A stretch of DNA of 64,000 nucleotides from Kryptolebias marmoratus. Taxonomy: Eukaryota > Chordata > Actinopteri > Cyprinodontiformes > Rivulidae. The notes below the pieces were generated by a model. The model made no database searches. It was given only the letters and a program-made list of their open reading frames with translations, and had not been told where the DNA came from. The position numbers were made by a program, and so were the translations under genes. The stretch covers positions 12,842,113 through 12,906,112 of the forward strand of contig NC_051449.1 in the NCBI RefSeq assembly GCF_001649575.2, given 5' to 3'. Every line of letters starts with the position of its first letter. Position 1 is the first letter of the stretch. Positions 27,180 to 47,290 of the stretch are shown in pieces.

Positions 27180-30100
27180 TTAAAACGCAGGTTTGCTCAT
27201 ATACTCCTCCATGGTCTGGTAAAAAAAGGGCACAAAAAAAAAAGATTGTTTTTTTTTTTGACGATTAAACACGCTTAACTAATAATGCATTTAATCATTT
27301 ATTGTTCACAGGCACACATCTACAGATCACCTGCTGAGCACAGCAACACACAGTAGGTAACTAACACAAGCAGAGCCTCTAACCTGTCTGTCCATATTCA
27401 AGGTCCAAACAGCTCCACCTCATACCACTCACTGTGGTCATCCTGAAGCGATAATGGTCAAAATGAACAGGGAGGCTACACTGAACATCATCCAGCTCTA
27501 GATTTAAAAGTGTTAGTCAGCCTTATTTGGAAGCACAGGACAACACACCCAGTTAAACAACCGTACCACACAGAGCCATGAGCCTAAAGAGGGGGGAGTG
27601 GGGGGGAAGCATCAGCCAAAAGCTAAAGTTCACGCCACATTCCAAGAGAATCTGTCTCTCGCTCGCAATAACTCCGGCTGAGGAAGAGACAGATGTGCAC
27701 GCATGAAGGGAGGGCAAGACGAACAGAAGCATAAGCACTAATTTATTCTGGAAAAAAACTAACATCCATATGCATTTCCAACTACAAGGAAAACAAAGGC
27801 ACAACACGGATTGAGCGGCACCACTGTTAATCAATCATTCTACTACACACTGACTAATCTATATATCCTCAAAACTTTTCATATCAGAGCTCGATGAAGC
27901 ATTTATGAGTGCTGCCATTGAGCAAATCACTGAACACCAGTTTCAGATGTTTAGATATCCCACAACCACAACTTTAAAAAGGGGGAAACAAACCACCCAC
28001 ACACACACACGGTACAAATGACTTAAAGTGCATTTAAAAATCTGTCACTGTTGCTTCAAGGAGGCTGAGGCTTGCAACAGATGTTACACGCTTACAGTGG
28101 TTCTGTGTTTAAAAAAAAGTGCTGCATTTGTGTGCGTGTGTAAGGCCTTCCTGAGCGTCTTACCTCCTGCAACATGTCGGAGGACTCTATGGCGCGGTTC
28201 ACGATCTGCTTAGAGGTTTCTTGTATCTCCCCTCCCATTAAAAACTCATCCAGGATAAAATAGGCCTTCTCGAAGTTAAAGATAATGTCCAGCTCACACA
28301 CCTGGGACAAGGTATGATGAGGATTATCAAATAAGGTCGGTGATTTGTACAGTTATAAACTTTAACTGTTGTTGTTGTTTTTGTATTACTTCAATCTAAA
28401 GTTGTATCAAGTTAAAAAAAAGATTGAAATACATTGCCAAAGTATTTGTCCAGCAGCTCCACATAGCGATGAATAACCTCCAGGGCTAAGAGCTCATTTT
28501 CCTGGTTCTCTACACCCAAACAGAAATAAAGGCTTGCATACCTAAGAAGAAAAGGACACAGAGTTCTTAGTAACAATAAATGGATAACCATTATATGATA
28601 CAGGTTTAAATACGAGGGACGACATGCCTCCGCAAACAAACATACATGTGGGGTGTGTATCACCTCTTGTAAATGATCTTCAGGTCTTTCCACTGCAGGA
28701 AGTTGCAGGAGCGCGGTTGCCGTGCCAACACAATGGTGGTCATTTCCCTGATGATCTTCTTTTTTTCGCGATCGGTCATCGCCGTGAACCACTTCTGCAG
28801 ACGCAGCTTCCCCTGGCGACTGAAGAGCAGCAGGAAGCGCATCTGACAACACAGACGTGGTCAGGAAGTAAAGTTATTAAATCTGTACGGTTAATGAACA
28901 AATACATGTAGGATCCAACACACACGCACACAGGCGATTACCACACAGTTAATCCAAAGGAAATTATTAACTACACACACAGATAAAGGGCTGAATAATT
29001 TGTGTGCTCTTTGCAGGACTCCTTAACAAGTAATGTCACAGAAATAACAGCAAAAATGGGAGGCTATTAAGCAACTAAAGAGTTTGGCTCTTTTTTTTTA
29101 TAATTTCACAGTTTAAGTGTTGCTTTTTATCATTGAGAGAATGTATTTCGCACTGGAAAAGTTTACTTCACATTCTTTGATATTTTATTTTGTTAGTGTA
29201 AATCAAGCAAGGACATTATCCCAACTTTTTTTTCCAAACAATATCATTGTAAGAGTACCCCTCATTTATGCCGCTTTATATTTCCACTGGAAAAAGGCTC
29301 CGTCTCTCTCACTAAATTCATAGAAAAAGAATATGTATTTAAATAACAGGCTTTACCAAGAAAAAATAACATCGTTCTTATAAACTGTGTGGAGACAATG
29401 TCACATTTCAGATCTCTATTAGTTGATAACAGCGCCACAAAATATTATTTCTTTTCACTTCTCTAACTGATCTTATATACTAAAAAATGAGAGAGAATTA
29501 CAATCCAAGATTTCATGGAATGCTCTAAAATAAAAAAGGAAATAGAAGTGTAGTTTTGTTTTCTTTCTTGTCACATCAATCATGTCCCGGTACCTTAGAT
29601 TTATTTAGTATTATTTAATATATTATAATATTTATTTATATAAATTATAACCTTGAGAAGCTACACCTGCTGAAACAAAGATGTTTCTGTATATAAGTAT
29701 GTTATGGGTATTTTTGCACAGCTTGAACTGAGATGTTTCTTACTCTCTAAATTACGGGTGTATAAAATGAGATGGTCAACTCACAACTCGTTAAGTAGTT
29801 ATTTGACTAACAGAAAACAATTTGTATGGTTAGTTAAAGAACAAGTTCCTTGAGGTTCTGTTAGGTCCTAAACTTTTTATTTTCTATTACTGATATTTGC
29901 GAAGTGTCTGAAATACTAGTTTTTGCAGATGTTACAAATATTTTTTCTTCTGTAAATGATTTAAAAGGAAACAGAGTATGGTTTCTGAGATGTCTTAGAC
30001 TTAAAAACTGGAATAAGTTATAGCTACCTAAGTAGTTTCAGCAGCTAATTTTTATATAGTTTGGGGAGGTGAACTTTAGGAGTATTCAATAAAAACACTA

Positions 30101-30714
30101 TAAAGTGAGTAAAACCTCCGAATAGACTCTATTAAGAATATATAAAGAGGTTACAAAACCTGGTATACAATGTCAGCGTTTCAGGGGTCCAATAACAATG
30201 AGGACAGACCAGTATTTCCACTGCTGGGAACAAGTTAGAAACCAACAATATGGCGTTGCTTATGTGTCATATACACAAAATATCATAAAATAAACCCACA
30301 TTTTCTATCACAGAACCAGTAAGCATAAAAATCGGTCGTAATATTTAAAACTTAGCGTGGTCACGCACAGGCAAATTTAAAAGGCAAAGCACTGAACTGC
30401 CATGAAGGGTGGGAACGTGACGAAACCTGTTTTACTGAATTCACCGGTTTAAGGAAGACACACCGTACTTCCGACTGCTGCCTGAAGTCCGACATAAAAC
30501 ATTACATATCAAACAAAAACAAACACTACCGCTTTTCGGCAGCCTGATAAAAGCAAAACAAAACAAACAAAAATAAAAAAACCTACATTTTGTTAAAGCA
30601 AGTGGCGTAAAGGCGTTAGCTACCTGCTGTCAGGTGCGACAGGTGAACACATAGGCTGACGTTACCTTACAGCTACGGGCATGCGCACAAACCACTCTCA
30701 GAAACACTTACCAT
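27180..30714 (-). CDS. ap1s3: AP-1 adaptor complex sigma subunit (Ap1s3)
   Basis: The small sigma subunit of the AP-1 clathrin adaptor, which sorts cargo between the trans-Golgi network and endosomes. Five coding exons on the minus strand join in frame: 30712-30714, 28664-28842, 28433-28541, 28164-28301 and 27180-27215, giving 154 aa, the length of human AP1S3. Family-typical blocks are [14 protein letters not shown] near the start, [34 protein letters not shown] and [20 protein letters not shown]. The end, ending EEYMSKPAF, fits AP1S3 and not AP1S1 or AP1S2, as does the position next to scg2. The first coding exon holds only the ATG, directly abutting its donor (ATG|GTAAG), and exon 2 opens with a second in-frame ATG (MMRFLLLF). 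Confidence 0.93.
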
Positions 30715-31155
30715 TTTGACGCGGAGTCAAGGGTCTACAGACAGTATTGGGCAGCTAAAAGAATATACACTTTAACCCTCTCAAGGGGTCAAACGGGCCG
30801 GCTGAACACATTATCTGCACCTCGACCAGCGCAGTCAGTGGCAAAGAGCGTTTAACTCCGCCCTTCTGGCCGCCCGAGGACCGACGCGTCATTTGACCTC
30901 ACGAGCATCTGGATTGGTTATTGTCGACCGCTTTCAGAGGGATCTGCTCAGCCAGAGGCACGCTGGGTAAAATGCAAATGAATGAACTGATAAAACTTTA
31001 ACTTATCTCTGTCGGGAGGTGCTGTTACCGTGCTGGATCGGTAGGGAGCAGCAAGTGCAGCATCTGCTTTCATGTGATCCTGATCCCGTCTCGGTGGTTT
31101 TGTGAAGGAGCTGGCAACCTGCAGCACTCTGTGGGATTGTTGTGCACTTGGTATC
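30715..31155. promoter_or_regulatory. Shared divergent promoter of ap1s3 and dhrs12
   Basis: Only about 440 bp separate the ATG of ap1s3 (minus) from the ATG of dhrs12 (plus). The interval is richer in G+C and CpG than the flanking introns, especially 30780-30900, and has no clear TATA box. This suggests a bidirectional CpG-type promoter driving both genes. Confidence 0.5.
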
Positions 31156-34100
31156 ATGTCTCTGTACCGAAACACCATCTGGTTTTTGAATGGGATCCAC
31201 CAATACACAAGGTTAGTGTCACTTTGATGCTGATCTGCAGTCTGGATGTGATGCTTTTTCGACCAGTTCTGTAGCCTGTATTGTTAGTGCTTTTTTTTTT
31301 GTAGGGAATCAGAATATAGGATTTATGGTGTCTTGGGCATAGTTTATGTGTTTTATGTAAGTCGGAATGTTGCTCAACAGAGAGACATCAATGGTCTGAT
31401 CTCTGTGTGTCACAAATCACCACACAAGCTGTCCCTTTATGCACAATTACAATAGATCTATTGACAGTTTGATGAGGGCACATGGCTGCTGGGGTTAAAA
31501 TATAACCTAAAATATAGCCTTTCCGAAAAAGTGGGAATGTTGGGTAAAATCAGAACAGAATGCAATGATTTGCAAATATCACAAATACAAATTTTGCTCA
31601 TAATTGGATCATAGTAAACATATCAAATGTTTAAACTAAGAAAGAGTTTTGTTTTGTTTTGTTTTATTTAAAAAAAAACAGGTAATTCTGAATTTTATAA
31701 CAGTAACACAACTCAAAAGAAACTGGGGCAGGTTTACCACTGAGAAGCTTCCCCTCGTCTTTTAATATTAGTTCGTAAATATTCAGGAACTGAGGAGTCC
31801 GGTTCTAAAACCCATATTGTTCTAAAACCTGTATATATGTTTCTGCATTGATGGTGCCTTTAGGTGTATAAGCTGCCCATGTCTGAAGATTTTTTGCACT
31901 CCTATACCATCAGAGAGGCAGGTTGTTGAACTGAGCACTGATAACAGCCCAGATAGTCCATCTCCTTTTGAGTACAGAGGGCCTGGTCTTTGTAGTTTCC
32001 AAGCAGAATTTCAAATTTTGATTTGTCCGACCACAGAACAGCTTTCCACTTTTAAATGAGTTTTGGACCGATAAGACGGTGATGTCTCTGGGTGGTGCTC
32101 GCATACGGCTTTTTCTTTGCACGATAGAGCTTTGATCAACATTTTTGAATGGCACGGCGAACTGTGTTTATAGTGGAAGTGTTCCTGAGTCCACGCAGTG
32201 ATGTCCAGAACAGAGTCAGACCTGTTTTTAATGCAGGGCTGCCTGAGGGCCTGAAGATATTGACTGTCAGCCTTGTCCTTTGTACACAGAGATTTCTTCA
32301 GATTCTTGACATTTTTTGATGCCATTATGAACTACAGATGGTGGGGTATTCAAAGTCTTGATGTTGGGGTTGTACAAAAACAACGTTTCAGCTATCTCTT
32401 ATGATATCTTTGTACTTTTGGTACAAAGATTGTCCTCTTTGTACTTTGCCACAATCATTGATTAGTATGTATTGTGTGTGCTTTTAGGCAAGGATTTGAA
32501 AAAGCATCTAAAGACTTTGAGCCCAAGGACCTTGATGTGTCTGTCGTGGGTCGAGCTTTTATGATCACCGGAGCTAACAGTGGAATTGGAAAAGCAACAG
32601 CCATGGCTATAGCCAAGAAAGGTATACAAAGCTGCAGAGTCGTCTTCTCCATCACATGCCCCATTTTGACATACGGTAAAGCTTGATGTTCTGTGTCCAG
32701 GTGGGACGGTCCACATGGTATGCAGGAACAAGGACAGAGCAGAAGAGGCTAAGTCAGACATCGTTTCTGTGTCTGGGAACACGGTGGGTGTGTTTGATTT
32801 AAATTCACATCAAACTGCAACATGATATAAGTGAATGAGTCTCATACAAGTTATTGTAGGAGGTGTACGTCCACGTCGTTGACATGTCTCAAACATGCCA
32901 AGTCTGGGAGTTTGCTGAGGCCTTCAAGAAGCAGTATCCATCTCTGAATGTGCTGGTAAGTGTTATTCACTCCTATTATTCTAAGCCAAATGATTTGCAA
33001 ATTGTAATTTTTTCAATGAAAAATCTTAAGACTTCTTAGTTTGATCTGACTTGGATATATGTTGTGGAAGATAAACAACGCAGGCTGTATGGTGCACAAG
33101 AGGGAGCTCAATGCAGAGGGCTTGGAGATGAACTTTGCCACCAACACCATGGGTGAGACCTGAGTCTGCTGGTCAGAATGAGCCATGGTTCTACAAATTA
33201 ATAAAGTTATGCTATTTTTCTACTTCTTCAGGGGTCTATATTCTCACTGAGACGCTCATACCACTTCTAGAGAAGAGCCGGGACCCCAGAGTGGTACGAT
33301 TTCATGCTTAAGTACACACAAAAAGAGTCTTCATCTGGATCATGCGGACGGCATAATGGCACTTTTGTCCATGCTGCCGTGGCTGTTTTCTTAGCACACT
33401 GCTGTGGCTGTTTTCTCCCTGCCTGTTAGATCACTGTGTCCTCAGGAGGCATGCTGGTCCAAGAACTCAGAGTGGATGACTTGCAGTCAGAGAAGGGCTA
33501 CTTTGATGGCGTCATGGTCTATGCACAGAATAAGGTATGAGCGGAGGATACGAAGGGTAAGAGGGTAAAATCAGATTATTCCCAAGATAATATCCTTAAA
33601 ATAAAGTACATTCAGCTGAAGAATTTGGCGGTGAAATATAAAAAGGTTCTTTAAAAAAAATAATATTTTATTTTATTTTTTCCAGAGACAGCAGGTGGTG
33701 CTAACAGAACACTGGGCCAAAACCTACCCTTTAGTTCACTTTTCTGTCATGCATCCCGGCTGGGTCGATACACCAGGTACTGTGTCTACAGGTGCTGGTC
33801 ATAAAATTAGAATATCATGAAAAAGTAGATTGATTTCAGTAATTCCATTTAAAAAGTGAAACTTGTATATTATATACATACATTACATACAAACTCATAT
33901 ATTTCAAATGTTTATTTCGTTTAATTTTGATGATTACAAATGACAACAAATGAAAATCTCAAATTCATCATATCAGAAAATTAGAATCTTGTGAAAAGGT
34001 TCAAAATTGATGGCACCTGGTACCACACTCTAATCAGCTAATTAACTCAAACCACCTGCAAAGGCCTTTAAATGGTCTTTCAGTCTAGTTCTATAGGCTA

Positions 34101-35414
34101 CACAATCATGGGGAAGACTGCTGACTTGACAGTTGTCCAAAAGACGACCATCGACACCTTGCACAAGGAGGGCAAGACACAAAAGGTCATCGCTAAAGAG
34201 GCTGGCTGTTCACAGAGCTCAGTGTCCAAGCACATTAATAGAGTTTTGATCTGTAGTTATTTGGGCTTCCTAAAGAGCTTTCAAAAGACCTTCAGAAAGC
34301 GTAAAGAACCACTGATTGGGATCCCTTTAAACAATTGAAAGAAGTGTAGAAAGGAATTAGGAGTGGCTTAAATTTTTTGCACAGTGCTATAGTTCATGTA
34401 TGCACACTGTCTCACATGCATAATGTACACACGCTTCCATGCTTTTTTAAATTGTTCATAGACATGAAGGAAGTATTAATGTAAAAACAAAGTTGATTAA
34501 ATTCTTAAACTTGTTTTTTTGTTTCATTTCAAGTGCCTAATGTTACCTGCAAAAATTTTATATTTAACATATTGTTGTGGGTAAATTTGTGCATTATGAC
34601 GTTATTCAGATATTTTTAAAGCACATTACAACATCTACAAGTTAAAAAACAAGGGTAAAATGCTGAAATAAAATTGTGCTTAACCCCATCACCATAAATC
34701 CACAAGAATTTGACTCCTCTCTCCCCAAACACTCACAGTGCAGACTGCTGAATTGTTTCACCAGTTTGCCTCTAAAAAGGCAACTTTTGAATTATGTATA
34801 TACCATGTCATATAAATAGACAAGAAACGTTTAATTAATGGGATTCATCTATCTAAAGAAAACACATTTAGCTTGAATAGCTCCAAGGACTGCAGCTTTT
34901 AGCAACGTGTATGTGAATGTGATATACTTTCTTCTTAATTTTTATTTCAGTGACATTGAACAAGCTGTTTTGTTTGTTTCCAGCCGTGTCCAAATCGATG
35001 CCTCAGTTCCATCACATGATGGGGGACAGGCTACGCACTGCAGAGCAAGGAGCTGACACTGTTGTGTGGTTAGCCCTGTCTCGAGTTGCTGCTAGAACAC
35101 GCAGCGGGCAGTTTTTCCAAGGTGACCAGCACAAACTTTACCTGTATTTTTGTTACAAAAAAAAAAATGCTTTTTGTATTTTTCATCCCACTAATATGAT
35201 GTGAAACCTCTGGACTCAGCTCTTTTAACAGATTGTTTGTGTTGCAGATCGTGAGGCCGTTCCTGCCCACCTCCCCCTGGCTTGGACTCACAGTTCGGCT
35301 GAAGACATTCAAAGTTTCATAACCAAGCTGGAAGCTCTGGCCCGAGCTGTTCAGTCTCAGCATGAAGCAGATCCTGCAGGTCCCCTGGACCCACCCAGAC
35401 CCCAGTTTGTCTAG
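31156..35414 (+). CDS. dhrs12: Dehydrogenase/reductase SDR family member 12
   Basis: A classical-type short-chain dehydrogenase/reductase; the substrate of DHRS12 is not well established. Ten exons join in frame: 31156-31211, 32488-32621, 32701-32783, 32860-32955, 33071-33152, 33232-33293, 33430-33534, 33686-33776, 34984-35121 and 35248-35414, giving 337 aa, slightly longer than human DHRS12. The start MSLYRNTIWF resembles the vertebrate DHRS12 N-terminus. The NAD(P)-binding glycine motif TGANSGIG is at 46-53, NNAG at 125-128, the Ser-containing ITVSSGG at 172-178, and the catalytic Tyr202-x-x-x-Lys206 in MVYAQNK. MHPGWVDTP is also family-typical. All catalytic residues are present. Introns 1 and 8 carry Tc1 remnants, which account for much of their length. 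In fish it could be one of several dhrs12-like genes. Confidence 0.92.
31518..32385 (-). mobile_element. Degraded Tc1-type transposon in dhrs12 intron 1
   Basis: The minus strand carries decayed transposase blocks. One frame reads SVVGQIKI followed in another by QNLKFCLET, a broken form of the Tc1 VWSDESKFEI block, and there is sequence matching GGCAGCTTATACACCTAAAGG (plus-strand complement at about 31857-31880). The plus-strand end near 31518-31640 shares ATGCAATGATTTGCAAAT and ATAGTAAACATATCAAATG with the copies at 17.9 and 21.0 kb, so it belongs to the same or a close family. Stops and frameshifts make it non-functional. Confidence 0.75.
33788..34350 (+). mobile_element. 5' part of a second Tc1-type transposon in dhrs12 intron 8
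   Basis: The left terminus CAGGTGCTGGTCATAAAATT is typical of a fish Tc1 family. A frame starting at 34111 encodes the N-terminal helix-turn-helix DNA-binding region, with QKTTIDTLHKEGKTQKVIAK and AGCSQSSVSKHINR. The remainder of the transposase and the right terminus are missing or scrambled. The HTH region is largely intact, so this copy looks younger than the others in the window. Confidence 0.8.
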
Positions 35415-35489
35415 GTTCTGTAACACCACATGTTACTGACCAATGAAAGTCTTCATCAGTATTAAATAACTTGCCAAAGTTTCAAAAAG

Positions 35490-35495
35490 AATAAA
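35490..35495 (+). terminator. dhrs12: Polyadenylation signal of dhrs12
   Basis: AATAAA 76 bases after the stop codon, followed by TTGTTCTTATTTGTTTG as a U/GU-rich element. This makes a very short 3' UTR. Confidence 0.7.
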
Positions 35496-35509
35496 GTTGT
35501 TCTTATTTG

Positions 35510-36630
35510 TTTGAGGAGTTAAAACTTTCAGGTTTTTTTCTCCTTTAGTAAAAAAATAAAATTAAATGTGTAATAATTCAATTTTTCTGTAAATGAAAGT
35601 ATAATTATTTCCAGTTTGCTGCCCAATTTAATTTGTGGTACTTTTCTGGTAAAGGTATATTTTACCCTTTCAACAATACAATAAATTATCAAGGAACTGG
35701 AGTACCACAGCTTCCACTTAAACCATGACTTTAAGCCTCTGTTCACAGGAGCTGGTTTTAGTTTTTACACCACTTTACTCTCCTCTAACAGCAGGACTGC
35801 CTCTTTGGAGAACAAACGTAAGGCTCTGCACTCCACAAATGATCAATAGGCCTTGACACACCTTGTTACTGGAAGCATACAGCTGTTAGACTAAGAGCTT
35901 GACTCCAGGCTGAACAGCAGTGTGGAAAACCTCGAAGCTGCAACAAGGCCTTGCATTAAGCTCCACTTGATGTAGGAGCTCTGACGACTTAATTAAAACA
36001 TCACCATCCTTTTACTGACTTAAGGAAACTAACAAATAAAACTCAAAAAATCTCTGGTCTTCTCTGCCAGTACATTTCTGGAGTTTCAAACTGTTTATAT
36101 GGAGAGTATTACAAGTTTTTATTTCAGAACCACTGTTACATGACTGATGCTGTAATCAGTGGCAAACGGGAATTAAAACTCAGAAAAAGATAGTTTGATT
36201 TTCTAGTGAGAACATAATAAGCCTAGTAAGTACTGGTAGAGCGTTATCAGCACGCTACTTATGAAAAGTGAACCTAATATTTACAAGTGAAAGTTAGCTG
36301 ATATGAAAACAAACCAGCTAAGACCAGAAGAGTTTACGTTTTTCCTTTTGACAGTGAATGCAGCCTGATTTAAACTTGGCTGGAGATAAAAATGAAAAGT
36401 CTTGAATTCTAATGGATTTTGTAGTGTGACCTTTATAATGCCAAGAAAACCTGGACTGCCCACTGAATGCCATATTTTCTAAGGTTACTGGTCTCTTAAC
36501 TATATAAAAAAGTATTTTTCCATCTTGTTCTTTCAGTATCTGCCGTGTGTAGAAGGACAACACTGTTCTACGACAAATCAGAGCAACAATACCCACTCTT
36601 ATTTTGTAACAACCCACAGTTTTTTTGTTG
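35510..36630. other. Intergenic between convergent dhrs12 and cul3
   Basis: About 1.1 kb of AT-rich sequence with no recognisable exon on either strand. It could include extended 3' UTR of cul3. Confidence 0.45.
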
Positions 36631-36640
36631 TTTTTATTAA

Positions 36641-36646
36641 CTTTAT
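36641..36646 (-). terminator. cul3: Candidate polyadenylation signal of cul3
   Basis: TTTATT on the plus strand, AATAAA on the minus strand, about 400 bases beyond the stop codon. A second match lies at 36633-36638. Plus-strand sequence beyond it is A/C-rich, giving a GU-rich element on the transcript. Confidence 0.5.
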
Positions 36647-37042
36647 TATTTTTTTACAGTACTGAAACGAACAAAAAAAAAATAATAACATGGTGCATTC
36701 ACATTTTCCCAAGGGATTCTTTGCAAGTTTGATCTCTACAAGGGTAAAACAGTGAAAAGCTTTTAGCTGGATCTGTCCATGTAAAAACTCACAGGGAATA
36801 GGAAGACTGGGCCTGATTTAAGTTATCTAAAGGATCTGACAAATGTTTTATTTTTTTGTTTTTTAAATTTGTCGTCCGCGTTAAGATTTTACTTCCCATT
36901 TATGAGGATTTACTGGATCTTTGCAAGAGACAATGAATCAGGTTCCCAGTCTTTGTCTGTAAAATGAACTTACAGTCCATGCGTAACAACAGTCCAAAGA
37001 AAACAACTCCCATCTCGTCTCTTTCCTTCTCTTTGAGTTCAT

Positions 37043-47022
<9,980 letters not shown>

Positions 47023-47290
47023 GATTACTTAGAAACGACTTTCGTTACTACGTTGACATAAAGACTACATGAAAGACAACCGCTAGTTTGCTGGACTCGC
47101 CGAGAAAACACTCCAGAGAAACTCGGTGACCTCCTGTTAAAAAAAAGGTGGGAGTAGGTCGGTCTCTGTGTCTGTAAGCCTGTTGTCGCCCCTCTCAGTA
47201 TGTTTCGGCTAATGTTAGCTTGGATGCAGTGATGGCGGCCGAGCTCCACTGCGCAATCCGAAAATCTCGCGAGACTTGCGGGAGGAGGAG
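47023..47290 (-). promoter_or_regulatory. cul3: cul3 promoter with TCTCGCGAGA and YY1-like motifs
   Basis: The region upstream of the cul3 start is CpG-rich. It contains the palindrome TCTCGCGAGA at 47265-47274, a known core element of TATA-less housekeeping promoters bound by BANP. GATGGCGGCC at 47231-47240 fits a YY1 site. There is no TATA box. Transcription would start at about 47200-47260, giving a leader of roughly 200 bases. Confidence 0.65.
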
